A stretch of DNA of 52,123 nucleotides from Pseudomonadota bacterium (GCA_020161215.1 JAIUOM010000013.1:1-52123); one strand, 5' to 3'; counted from the first letter of the stretch, positions 17,378 to 25,638 are shown. Made by a program: numbers and translations. Notes: generated from the letters alone by a model not told the origin.

Positions 17378-19008
17378 AAGTTCACTGGCTCCTTGAATTC
17401 GCCCCACTCTTTCTTCAGGCACGCCACCATCTCTCCGACGGTGGCATAGGCATGACAGCAATCCACGAGATAGGGCATGACGTTTTCTGTGTCGTTGGCG
17501 GCGGCCAGCGCGAGCTTTGCCAGCGTTTCATCCACCTTGGCTTGACTGCGCGAATCGAGTGTTCGTTGGAATTTTTCGAGTGCGCGCCCAGCCACGGTAG
17601 GATCAAGCGTGAACACATCGCCGACGCCAATTTCTTCGTCTGGTTTGTGGAAGTGATTCAGTCCCACCACGACGTTCTTGCCGCTGTCGATATCCAGCTT
17701 GCGTCCAAGTCCACGCTCCGCCAGACGGCGCTGAATCCAGCCTTCCTCAATGGCCTTTGTTACGCCACCGTAGGCTTCGATTTCGCTCATGATCGTGAGG
17801 ATCATTTCTTCCATCCGATCCGTGTGTTGCTCCAGCACGTAGCTCCCTCCAAGGGGATCGACGCTGCGGGCGATGCCGCTTTCGTAGGCAACGATCTGCT
17901 GGGTACGCACGGCCAACTCAGCACTGAACTCGGTCGGGATCTGAAAGGCTTCGTCCAGCGCGCAGGTAAATATGGACTGTGCGCCACCAAATACCGCGGC
18001 CATGGTTTCCACTGCCACGCGCACCACGTTGTTGTGGGGTTGAGGGGCCACCAAGGAAGACCCTCCGCAGACGACGCCGAAACGAAAATGCTGCGCCTTG
18101 GGATCGTTTGCTCCGTAGCGTTCCTTCATGAAGCGGGCCCATAAGCGCCGCCCTGCACGGAACTTGGCAACCTCGTCGAAGAAATCCATGTGCACATAGA
18201 AGAAGAACGACAGGCGCTTGGCGAATTTCTCGACATCTCCGCCGCGTCGATTCAGTTCGTCGACATAGGCAAGGCCATTGGCCAGCGTATAGGCCATCTC
18301 TTCCGCTGCCGTTGCACCGGCGTCGCGCACATGCGCGCCAGCAATGCTGATCGGATTGAAGCGTGGCGTGATGTCGTTGGAGTAGAGGATGCTGTCGGCG
18401 ATCAACCTCATCGAAGGGCGAACCGGAAAGATCCAGGTGCCTCGGGCGACATACTCTTTCAGAATGTCGTTCTGAATCGTGCCGGTCAGCTTGGATCTGG
18501 GCACGCCTTGTTTGTCGGCGACCGCCAGATACATGGCGTAGATGATGGCGGCAGTTCCGTTGATCGTGAATGAGGTCGAGATCTTCGAAAGATCCAGGTC
18601 TTTGAAGAGAATCTCCGCCTCAGAAAGGTTGGACAGCGACACCCCTACCTTGCCGATCTCTGGGCGTGCCATGGGGTGTGTAGGGTCGTACCCGCATTGC
18701 GTCGGCAAATCCAGCGCCACGGACAATCCAGTCTGTCCCTGCTTTAAAAGAAACTTGTAGCGCTCGTTGGATTCTTCGGCTGTCCCGAAGCCGGAGTATT
18801 GGCGGATGGTCCACAACCGCCCCTGATAGCCGTCAGGGAAGATGCCGCGGGTGAAGGGGTACTCTCCCGGCTTCCCGATGGCATTTGAGTTGACGACACT
18901 GGCATCGACGTACGGTGGTACTTCGATGCCGCTTCTGCTCACCGTATCCAGTTGTGGATCAGCGGGCACATTGGGCGTGTTCGCCGTGGGGGATTCACGT
19001 GTGTTCAT
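17374..19008 (-). CDS. Coenzyme B12-dependent acyl-CoA mutase, large (catalytic) subunit, substrate unassigned
   Basis: 544-residue TIM-barrel subunit without a fused B12 domain. Around the active site it aligns to Propionibacterium methylmalonyl-CoA mutase with a constant offset of 18: Tyr71 (Tyr89), Ala98 (Ala116), Arg189 (Arg207, substrate carboxylate) and His226 (His244). In 2-hydroxyisobutyryl-CoA mutase the matching residues are Ile90, Asp117, Gln208 and His245, so that function is unlikely. Unlike standard methylmalonyl-CoA mutases, it has TQCGYDPTHP in place of THRGYDSDNP and Leu99 for Phe. Start ATG 19008 overlaps the crotonase stop; the frame opens earlier but within that gene. A carboxylated acyl-CoA (methylmalonyl-, ethylmalonyl-, methylsuccinyl-type or novel) is inferred. 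Confidence 0.93.
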   Translation of the reverse strand: MNTRESPTANTPNVPADPQLDTVSRSGIEVPPYVDASVVNSNAIGKPGEYPFTRGIFPDGYQGRLWTIRQYSGFGTAEESNERYKFLLKQGQTGLSVALDLPTQCGYDPTHPMARPEIGKVGVSLSNLSEAEILFKDLDLSKISTSFTINGTAAIIYAMYLAVADKQGVPRSKLTGTIQNDILKEYVARGTWIFPVRPSMRLIADSILYSNDITPRFNPISIAGAHVRDAGATAAEEMAYTLANGLAYVDELNRRGGDVEKFAKRLSFFFYVHMDFFDEVAKFRAGRRLWARFMKERYGANDPKAQHFRFGVVCGGSSLVAPQPHNNVVRVAVETMAAVFGGAQSIFTCALDEAFQIPTEFSAELAVRTQQIVAYESGIARSVDPLGGSYVLEQHTDRMEEMILTIMSEIEAYGGVTKAIEEGWIQRRLAERGLGRKLDIDSGKNVVVGLNHFHKPDEEIGVGDVFTLDPTVAGRALEKFQRTLDSRSQAKVDETLAKLALAAANDTENVMPYLVDCCHAYATVGEMVACLKKEWGEFKEPVNL

Positions 19009-19823
19009 GCTGTGGTCTTCGTCAAAAGTCGGTCGGCTGCACGCCAGTGCTCGTCGTGAAGCCAAGTGCGCAACAGGTGCTGCTGCTCGACGCTGCGATG
19101 CGCTGCCCATCCGTTGTCAAATCGAGCCGCAATAGCTTGAGCCTTGATTCCACGCAGTACCAGGGGGGGGCAGCGATTCAGGGGGTCTAGGAAGGCGGCC
19201 AGATCGGTGCCCTCGGCACCGTCATGGATGACGGCGTCCGCCAGCCCCCAGCTCATGGCGGTGGTTGCGTCGATCAGTTCAGCGCGACTCATCATGCGCA
19301 TCGCACGTGAGGGGCCGACCAGGCGGAACAGATCTGGCCCGCCACCCCAAGCGGAGGTGATGGCGAGCCTTGCCTGGATATACCCAATCCGCGCATGGTT
19401 GCCTTGCATCCGCATGTCGCATGACAGCGCCAGTTCGGCGCCACCGCCGATTGCGTCGCCATTCAAGTACGCAAGCACCGGCACCGGACACCGCCGAATG
19501 GCGTCCAGCGCACCGCCCGCCTCTTCCATCATGGCCGTCACCGCAGCTTCGTCGCGCACGGCGGACAGCTCGCGGAGATCACCACCGGCAGCGAAATACT
19601 TCTCACCCGCGCCACGAACAACGATGTATCGGGTGCTCTCGCGCTGACCCGCGTGGCGCACCGCCTCCGCCAGTTCAGTCAGAACTGGGCGCGCCAATGC
19701 GTTGTGCTTCGGCTGACGGTTGATGGTGATCCAGACCGCACCGTGCTCACGCTCTTCGATCGTCACGTGCTGCTCACACGGTGCCGGTTTCTGCCGCAGA
19801 TTTGTCTTTTGCATGAGGGTCAT
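19005..19823 (-). CDS. Crotonase-superfamily enzyme (hydratase or decarboxylase-like), first gene of mutase operon
   Basis: 272 residues with the two oxyanion-hole regions of the enoyl-CoA hydratase family (KYFAAGGDL and NGDAIGGGAELALSCD). Glu130 in GGGAEL matches rat hydratase Glu144, but at the fixed 20-residue spacing, where Glu164 should be, there is Gln150 (GYIQARL). Loss of one catalytic Glu is a feature of crotonases that do other chemistry, such as acyl-CoA decarboxylases and isomerases. It heads the operon and overlaps the mutase large subunit by 4 bases. ATG 19823 is used; ATG 19814 is equally possible since neither has a strong ribosome site. Confidence 0.9.
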   Translation of the reverse strand: MTLMQKTNLRQKPAPCEQHVTIEEREHGAVWITINRQPKHNALARPVLTELAEAVRHAGQRESTRYIVVRGAGEKYFAAGGDLRELSAVRDEAAVTAMMEEAGGALDAIRRCPVPVLAYLNGDAIGGGAELALSCDMRMQGNHARIGYIQARLAITSAWGGGPDLFRLVGPSRAMRMMSRAELIDATTAMSWGLADAVIHDGAEGTDLAAFLDPLNRCPPLVLRGIKAQAIAARFDNGWAAHRSVEQQHLLRTWLHDEHWRAADRLLTKTTA

Positions 19824-19858
19824 GGTAGATTTAAGAAAATTCTTAGTAAAGAAAGAAA

Positions 19859-19934
19859 ATTCAAAATACCGAACAAAACTAAATTGAAGGAGGCGTAGTC
19901 TTGAAATTAGATCAAAATGTTCAAAATATCGAAC
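19859..19934. promoter_or_regulatory. Two IclR-type operators, 60 bp apart, at the mutase/regulator divergent promoter
   Basis: GTTCAAAATATCGAAC (19919-19934) is a GTTC-N8-GAAC inverted repeat lying inside codons 7-12 of the regulator gene. ATTCAAAATACCGAAC (19859-19874) repeats it exactly 60 bases upstream. The region between contains the regulator's ribosome site. A further symmetric AAGAAAATTCTT lies at about 19842-19853. Confidence 0.65.
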
Positions 19935-20725
19935 AACTGAGTGCTGGCCCTGAGCCCATTTCTAGATCGGCAGCAAGTGGCACCGCGGTGACCGCGGTGG
20001 AGCGTGTGCTTGATGTGTTCGAAGCCTTTCAGCGGATAAAGAAGCCGCTGTCGTTGACTGGGGTGGCGGAGATCACGGGCATCCCGAAGAGCAGTTGCCA
20101 TGCCATCGTTGGCACGCTCATCGCTCGCGGCTATCTGTATTCGCTGAGTCGCCCGCGTGCGCTGTACCCGACGCGTCGTTTGTTCGACGTGGCGCGTGAA
20201 GTTCAGGCCAACGATCCGTTTGTCGACCATGTCACTCCTTTGCTTGAGAGCCTGCGTGACACCTCGCGGGAGACCGTGATTCTTGGTAAGCGCCAGGGTG
20301 AAGCCGTGATCTACCTGCAGGTCTTTGAGAGTCCTCACTCCATTCGCTATTCGTCGCAACCTGGACAGTTCAAACCGCTGCATTCCAGTGCGATCGGCAA
20401 GGCGCTTCTTGGCAGCTTGCGGGAGTCGGATTTGCGCGCGCAGCTGGTTGGGCGTGACTTTGCTCGCGTGACCTTGTCCACACTGACCGATGCCGATGCG
20501 CTGATCGCGGATGTTCTGGAGGGACGCAAACGTGGTTACTTCGTCACCCGCGGAGAGAACGTGCCGGACGTGTGGGGGGTCTCGGCGTTCTTGAGTGCGT
20601 ACTCAGAAACTTTGGCGGTGGCTATAGCGGGGCCGCGACATCGAATGGAGCACAAGGTACTTGAGCACGCACAGCTGCTGCTGGCCACCTGTGGCGTGAT
20701 TTCCCGTCAGTGGGCTCAGCGGTGA
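19901..20725 (+). CDS. IclR-family regulator of the mutase cluster
   Basis: 274 residues with the IclR winged HTH (about residues 28-85: AVERVLDVFEAFQRIKKPLSLTGVAEITG, SSCHAIVGTLIARGYLY) and effector domain (SSAIGKALLGSL, GYFVTRGENVPDVWGVSAFL). It begins with TTG at 19901, supported by GAAGGAGG seven bases upstream; no ATG fits the conserved N-terminus better. Divergent from the mutase operon with 77 bases between starts and flanked by a repeated GTTC/GAAC operator, one copy within its own 5' coding region, suggesting autoregulation. Effector presumably the substrate or an acyl-CoA intermediate (inference). Confidence 0.92.
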   Translation: MKLDQNVQNIEQLSAGPEPISRSAASGTAVTAVERVLDVFEAFQRIKKPLSLTGVAEITGIPKSSCHAIVGTLIARGYLYSLSRPRALYPTRRLFDVAREVQANDPFVDHVTPLLESLRDTSRETVILGKRQGEAVIYLQVFESPHSIRYSSQPGQFKPLHSSAIGKALLGSLRESDLRAQLVGRDFARVTLSTLTDADALIADVLEGRKRGYFVTRGENVPDVWGVSAFLSAYSETLAVAIAGPRHRMEHKVLEHAQLLLATCGVISRQWAQR

Positions 20726-21612
20726 CAGATGCGGTCGTATCGGATGGCTCTGTGACTCAGACTGATTCGGCCTGCAGCGGGCTTGTCGCCAAAGCTTCGA
20801 TCCATCGCACTCCTTGCGGATCGGGCGATATGGTTTGGCGGACATGGGCGCCTGAGTTTCCAGCCGGTACCGAAAGTCTGGTCCTTCTGATCCATGGCGG
20901 GAGCGGAACCTGGAGGCACTGGCTGCGCAATATTCCGGCGTTGTTGGACGCCGGCCATACCGTGTGGGCTCCAGATTTGCCGGGGTTTGGGGATTCTGAT
21001 GCCCCGCCCGGAAACGGCGATGCGGATTCTGTCGTCGCGCCACTTGTTCAGGGCATGCATCTTTTGTTTGGGGGAAAACCCTGCAGGGTGGTTGCGTTTT
21101 CGTTCGGGTCATTGGTGACAGCCCTGTCGGCGGCGACCCACCCCGAAGTCTTCTCGCGCGCGCTCTTTGTCGGCATGCCGGTCCTGCCATTGCCGCATGG
21201 GCGAGGCATTTCCACACGCAGTTTGCGTAATGTCCATACCGAGATCGAGCGAAACGAAGTCCACCGTGCGAACTTGGCCGCGATCATGATTCATGATCCA
21301 GCGCGCATTGACGACGAAGCAATCCGAATTCAGGCGGCCAGTGCGCCGCTTGATCGCATGCGCAATCGCAAGCTCGTGACGACGGACCTATGCCAGCGCA
21401 CGTTGAAAAAGTTACAAATGGGCTTTGAGTGCGTCTACGGCCAACAAGATGTCCTGTACCGGGATCAATGGAGGCAAGTGCGCCAGGCCGTTGAGACGTG
21501 TTCCACGTCTCAGGGGCTTCATTTCATCGACGACGCCGGTCATTGGGTGCAGTTTGAGCAGGCAGAGCGCTTCAATAAGCAGATGCTGACGTGGCTCAGG
21601 CTTCACTGCTGA
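20710..21612 (+). CDS. Alpha/beta hydrolase co-transcribed with the IclR regulator
   Basis: 300-residue alpha/beta-hydrolase fold protein. Oxyanion motif LLIHGGSGTWRHW, nucleophile elbow AFSFGS (Ser in the S-x-x-S/GxSxG position), and late DDAGHWVQFE with the catalytic His. It starts at GTG 20710, overlapping the regulator's end by 16 bases, so the two are translationally linked. C-C bond hydrolases, esterases and thioesterases share this pattern. In context it may release the pathway acid from an ester or cleave an intermediate (inference). ATG starts further in would remove only leader residues. Confidence 0.85.
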   Translation: MGSAVTDAVVSDGSVTQTDSACSGLVAKASIHRTPCGSGDMVWRTWAPEFPAGTESLVLLIHGGSGTWRHWLRNIPALLDAGHTVWAPDLPGFGDSDAPPGNGDADSVVAPLVQGMHLLFGGKPCRVVAFSFGSLVTALSAATHPEVFSRALFVGMPVLPLPHGRGISTRSLRNVHTEIERNEVHRANLAAIMIHDPARIDDEAIRIQAASAPLDRMRNRKLVTTDLCQRTLKKLQMGFECVYGQQDVLYRDQWRQVRQAVETCSTSQGLHFIDDAGHWVQFEQAERFNKQMLTWLRLHC

Positions 21613-21625
21613 GTCTATGTCGCAC

Positions 21626-21850
21626 CTGAACCGCCCCGGGATTGAACTGATCCCCAGAAGTTGGACGGTCGCGAAAGTGTGGACCTTCTCCTCGGGCAAC
21701 GACCACTGCCGAGCCAGCAGCTTTGCGCCGCCTTCGCCCGCCAAGAAGCTCTGGACAACCACAAGCTTGAACTCAGCTCTGTACTTCTTCATGAAACCCC
21801 TTGAAGTCCGTCCAACTTCTTGGGGTCAGTTCAATCCCGGGGCGGTTCAG
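21626..21850 (-). mobile_element. Internally deleted IS3-family (IS150-like) element with long inverted repeats
   Basis: 225 bp bounded by 43-bp inverted repeats (CTGAACCGCCCCGGG... against ...CCCGGGGCGGTTCAG) that differ at about two positions. The interior on the minus strand from 21792 encodes the first part of an orfA-type transposase, MKKYRAEFKLVVVQSFLAGEG then GAKLLARQWSLPEEKV, before breaking down into the left repeat. No orfB remains, so it is non-autonomous, of MITE-like structure. It sits between the two island modules. No matching 3-bp target duplication is visible. Confidence 0.85.
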
Positions 21851-21870
21851 ACCGCCTGCAGAGCTCATGA

Positions 21871-22890
21871 CTAGGAGCGCGGGCGTAGTTGACCGCACGA
21901 GCCGCCAATGACCAGATCCCATTCCAGCACGACACGTCGTGCTTGTGGTGCAGCCGTTCCCTCGATGCGGTCCAGCATTAGTTGTACGGCAACTTCGGCG
22001 CTGCGGTGATAGTCGTAGCGCAGCGCCGTGACAGGTGGGTACATCAGCTCCAGCTGTTCAGTAGTACCTATACCAATCATTGAGAAGTCGCGCGGTACCT
22101 CTAACCCTCGACCGCGCACAACATGAAGAGCGCCGGACAGCAACTGCGTACCCAGCGCGATGAGCGCGGTGGGCGGCGAGGGTAGCTGTAACATTCTCTG
22201 CACGGGCTCGCGCGACGAAGCTAGCCATGATTCCGGCATGTAGATCAGAGCTGGGTCGAACTGCAGCCCGGCCGCGCCCAGCGCGGCCTTGTAGCCGCGC
22301 AGTTTCTCGCGGCCCGGTGCAAGGTTGGCGCCAGAAACCAACATGGCGATACGCTGGTGACCGAGCGCAAGCAGGTACTCCATTGCCTGATGCATACCAC
22401 CAGCGTGGTTCATCAGTACACAGTCATAATCCTCACCAAGATCGCGTTCGACAATAACTACGGGTAAGGTGGTCTTGCCGAACGGACAGTCAGTCGGGTC
22501 GGGGTACTCGAAGCTAGGTGAGGCGATGATTCCCTCCAGCCGCCGGTTCTCAAAAAAAGCCACCAGTTCGCGATCGCGAGTCGGTCGCTGTGAACTGCCC
22601 ACCAATAAGGAATAACCGGCTGATCTCATCAACTGCTCCACTTCGCTCAAGTGCGCAGCCGGAACTGGATTGGCGATCGTTGGTAGGAGATAACCGATAG
22701 TCTTGCTGCGGCCGGTACGTAGGTGGCGTGCAGTGAAATCTGGTTCGTATCCTAGCGCCGTCACCGCATCGAGTACATGCTTCCGTAGCTCGACGCTAGC
22801 GTAGCCGCTATCGTTGAGTACGCGCGATACGCTACCCACAGAAACGCCAGCGGCGGCTGCAACGTCGCGTACAGAAACGCGTTTAATCAT
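21871..22890 (-). CDS. LacI-family transcriptional repressor of module B
   Basis: 339 residues. N-terminal LacI HTH and hinge (VSVRDVAAAAGVSVGSVSRVLNDSGYAS, cited in parts; ARHLRTGRSKTIGYLLPTIANP) followed by a periplasmic-binding-protein-like sensor domain (GHQRIAMLVSG, IGIGTTEQLELMYPPVTALRYD). Divergent from the Bug receptor/ligase/lyase genes with 126 bases between starts and a LacI-type operator in the gap, so it most likely represses that set until its ligand, perhaps the transported acid, binds. Lower GC than the flanking chromosome. Confidence 0.93.
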   Translation of the reverse strand: MIKRVSVRDVAAAAGVSVGSVSRVLNDSGYASVELRKHVLDAVTALGYEPDFTARHLRTGRSKTIGYLLPTIANPVPAAHLSEVEQLMRSAGYSLLVGSSQRPTRDRELVAFFENRRLEGIIASPSFEYPDPTDCPFGKTTLPVVIVERDLGEDYDCVLMNHAGGMHQAMEYLLALGHQRIAMLVSGANLAPGREKLRGYKAALGAAGLQFDPALIYMPESWLASSREPVQRMLQLPSPPTALIALGTQLLSGALHVVRGRGLEVPRDFSMIGIGTTEQLELMYPPVTALRYDYHRSAEVAVQLMLDRIEGTAAPQARRVVLEWDLVIGGSCGQLRPRS

Positions 22891-22961
22891 GGTTTTCCAG
22901 CATAAAAACGTTCCACAGGATTGCTGTGCGCTGATGAGATCCCTAAACTGAATTCACGCTA

Positions 22962-22975
22962 TGGAAACGATTCTA
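22962..22975. promoter_or_regulatory. LacI-type operator upstream of the module B receptor gene
   Basis: TGGAAACGATTCTA fits the family pattern TGnAAnCGnTTnCA at all but one fixed position. A weaker partner, AAAAACGTTCCA, lies at about 22904-22915 nearer the lacI-type start. Confidence 0.6.
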
Positions 22976-23016
22976 CATTCGGAGCTCTATCAGGCTCCAG
23001 CACAAGGAGAGAAGTC

Positions 23017-23988
23017 ATGCGTTCGCTGATATCTATTTTCATCACCACCGCAGCGCTGGTCGCCGTATCACCCAGTGCCGCAATAGCTCAAGAATGGCCG
23101 AGTCGATCCGTGACTTTTTTGCAGCCCTACGGGCCGGGCACCAATCTGGACGCCATTACGCGTTACCTCGCCACAATCATGGGCGCGCAGTGGAAGCAGT
23201 CAGTGGTGGTGGAGAACAAGGCAGGGGCCAATGGTGTGATCGGCACAGAGCAGGCAGCTCGGGCTCCTGCTGATGGTTACACGTGGCTGTTTACCGGTCC
23301 CGGTCATTTCACCAATGAAGTGCTGATGGGCAGGGTGCCGTTTGATCCGATAAACGACTTTAAGCCTGTAGCGAGACTAGCCAGCGTCATGTTGGTAATG
23401 GTAGTGCCAGCTGATTCTCCGTTCAAATCGGTCGGGGACATCATCGAGGCCGCGAAAAAAAATCCTGGTCGCCTGAGCTACGCATCTGCTGGTAGCGGCA
23501 GCTCTCAACATCTGTCTGCTGCTGCTTTCCAGTATGCGGCCGGTGTGCAGTTCCTGCACGTTCCGTACAAAACGCAGGCAGCTGCGCTGACGGACACGTT
23601 GAGCGGCCGGGTGAGCTTTACCTTCACTGCTCTCGCCACTGCGAAGACCCAGATGGCGTCAGGGCGAATCCGCGCACTAGCGGTCACTGGACCACGCCGA
23701 TCGCAGTCGCTGCCAGAACTTCCCACTGTCGCCGAGTCAGGTTTGCCGGGCTATGAATTCTTCTCGTTCAATGCGGTGTTTGTTCCAGCCGGTACGTCTG
23801 ACGATATCGTGCGCAAATTCTCAGATGCGTTGGCCAGTGCGACTCGAACTGTCCAGTTCACCGAAATGGCTAAGGCGCAGGGATTCGAGAGCGATTTCGC
23901 GGATGTGAAAGCATGGTCGAAGGCGGTGCCGGCCGAGAGTAAGAAGTGGCAGGATCTGATCCGCATCAGTGGAGCGAAGAATGAATAG
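23017..23988 (+). CDS. Bug/TctC family periplasmic solute-binding receptor (module B)
   Basis: 323 residues with a signal peptide (MRSLISIFITTAALVAVSPS then AAIAQ) and mature start EWPSRSVTFLQPYGPGTNLD. Family motifs VVENKAGANGVIGTEQAARAPADGYT and HVPYKTQAAALTDTLSGRV are present. ATG 23017 is preceded by AAGGAGAG; an in-frame opening at 22921 covers the operator and is rejected. The gene overlaps the ligase start by 8 bases, so receptor and enzyme are coupled. Orphan, without TctA/TctB permease genes nearby. Implies a carboxylate substrate for the module. Confidence 0.93.
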   Translation: MRSLISIFITTAALVAVSPSAAIAQEWPSRSVTFLQPYGPGTNLDAITRYLATIMGAQWKQSVVVENKAGANGVIGTEQAARAPADGYTWLFTGPGHFTNEVLMGRVPFDPINDFKPVARLASVMLVMVVPADSPFKSVGDIIEAAKKNPGRLSYASAGSGSSQHLSAAAFQYAAGVQFLHVPYKTQAAALTDTLSGRVSFTFTALATAKTQMASGRIRALAVTGPRRSQSLPELPTVAESGLPGYEFFSFNAVFVPAGTSDDIVRKFSDALASATRTVQFTEMAKAQGFESDFADVKAWSKAVPAESKKWQDLIRISGAKNE

Positions 23989-25621
23989 GCTTCCTGGATA
24001 CCACGCACCCAGTGCCACCATCGACCGTGTGCTGCGCGATCGTAACGCTCAATGGGGCAAAAAAATTTTCCTGACGTGGCTGCAGACTGGCAGCACCCTG
24101 TCGTACAGGCAACTCGACGAGCTTACTCTGCGTGTAGGAGCGGGCATAACCGCTGCAGGGGTATCGGCACGCGGCCATATCGGTGTGTTTATGAATAACT
24201 GTCCAGAGCAGCTGCTGGGCATTCTCGGGCCGGCGCGGGCAGGCTTCGTTTCGGTCCCACTCAACGCGGCTGCCAGGGGGCAGTTGCTGGCGTACTTCCT
24301 GGACCATGCTGACTGTGTCGCGCTGATTGTGGAGGAGGAACTATTGCCGCATTTCTTAGAGATACGTGAGCAAGTGCCGCGTGTGCGGCACGTATTCGTC
24401 GCGCGACCAGATCGTGAGAGGAAGGCGGAGTCTACACCTCAACCTGCTGACATAACCTTGCACGAATTCACAAGCCTGACTACCGCCCCTGCTGCGTTGT
24501 CTGGTGAATCACCTGATTTCAAGGATCTGGCGATGCTCATGTTTACTTCTGGCACTACGGGACCATCGAAGGCGATCATGTACACGCACGCCCAATTTGT
24601 CTACTGGGGCATGGATGTCGCTCACCATCACGAGTACACGTCTGATGATGTGGCTTATGTATTTCTCCCGCTATTCCATGGTAATGCGTTGTTAGGCAGC
24701 ACTATGGGTTCCCTGATGTCTGGTGCGGCCATCGCCCTAGCACCGCGTTTTTCGGTCAATCGCTTCTGGACGCATATCCGCTCAAGCGGTGCGACAGTTT
24801 TTAATGGTGTGGGTGCGGTAACCAATTTCCTATGGAAACTGCCACCATCTCCGACTGATCGAGATCATGCTGTCAGGCGTTGCCATCTGGCACCCGTACC
24901 CAGTTTCGCCCACGAGTTCGAGGCGCGCTTCGGAATGACCGTAATGAGTGCGTTCGGTCTGACCGACTACTGCTTGGGTGCTGCCTACAACACAACAAGC
25001 CCACGAGGCAAACTTGGCTCTTGCGGGCAGGCACGTGCGGGTGTGGAAATACGTATCGTCGACGAGGATGATTTTGACGTGTCGCCCGATACACCCGGCG
25101 AAATCGTCCTGCGTAACAACAATCCTTGGGGCGCTTCGCTTGGCTATTACAAACAGGCCGAGGCCACGGCCGCGAGCCGGCGCAATATGTGGTTCCATAC
25201 CGGAGATCGCGGCCGGATGGACGAGGACGGCTACCTCTGGTACACCGACCGCATAAAGGATGCGATTCGCCGCCGGGGAGAGAATATCTCGGCATTCGAG
25301 GTTGAGGAAGTCATTCGAACTCACCCGGCGGTAGACGATGTCGCGGTCTACCCGGTGTGCGCTGAGACCAGCGAAGACGAAGTGGCCGCTACTATCACCC
25401 TGCGGCCTGGTGCAGCTGAAAGTTTCAGCTATGAGTCATTGCTGATCCACTGCAGCCGAAATTTAGCTTACTTCATGGTGCCACGCTATGTTCAAGTGAC
25501 ACAGAAGATGCCTGCAACGCTGAGCCAGAAGATCGAAAAATATAAGCTGCGCCGCGAGGCGGAAGCCGATCTTTCGGCGCTGTGGGATCGTGAGCGCTCA
25601 GGTGTTCAGGTCACGCGCTGA
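23981..25621 (+). CDS. ANL-superfamily acyl-CoA synthetase (CaiC-like acid:CoA ligase)
   Basis: 546-residue AMP-forming ligase. Motifs: phosphate loop LMFTSGTTGPSKAIMYTHAQ (positions about 187-206), SAFGLTDYC (A5 variant), HTGDRG, the hinge RIKDAIRRRGENIS and a C-terminal Lys in LSQKIEKYKLR. It should activate the imported acid to its CoA thioester with ATP. ATG 23981 lies within the receptor's stop region (ATGAATAG), giving coupled translation; an upstream GTG at 23969 is also in frame. It resembles carnitine/crotonobetaine and other small-acid ligases; the acid cannot be named. Confidence 0.93.
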   Translation: MNRLPGYHAPSATIDRVLRDRNAQWGKKIFLTWLQTGSTLSYRQLDELTLRVGAGITAAGVSARGHIGVFMNNCPEQLLGILGPARAGFVSVPLNAAARGQLLAYFLDHADCVALIVEEELLPHFLEIREQVPRVRHVFVARPDRERKAESTPQPADITLHEFTSLTTAPAALSGESPDFKDLAMLMFTSGTTGPSKAIMYTHAQFVYWGMDVAHHHEYTSDDVAYVFLPLFHGNALLGSTMGSLMSGAAIALAPRFSVNRFWTHIRSSGATVFNGVGAVTNFLWKLPPSPTDRDHAVRRCHLAPVPSFAHEFEARFGMTVMSAFGLTDYCLGAAYNTTSPRGKLGSCGQARAGVEIRIVDEDDFDVSPDTPGEIVLRNNNPWGASLGYYKQAEATAASRRNMWFHTGDRGRMDEDGYLWYTDRIKDAIRRRGENISAFEVEEVIRTHPAVDDVAVYPVCAETSEDEVAATITLRPGAAESFSYESLLIHCSRNLAYFMVPRYVQVTQKMPATLSQKIEKYKLRREAEADLSALWDRERSGVQVTR

Positions 25622-25638
25622 ATACCGTTCGAGGAATA

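Noticed and set aside
17374-19008. 2-hydroxyisobutyryl-CoA mutase (tert-butyl ether pathway)
   Set aside because: The gene set (large, small, MeaB) is similar, but the diagnostic Ile, Asp and Gln are Tyr71, Ala98 and Arg189 here.
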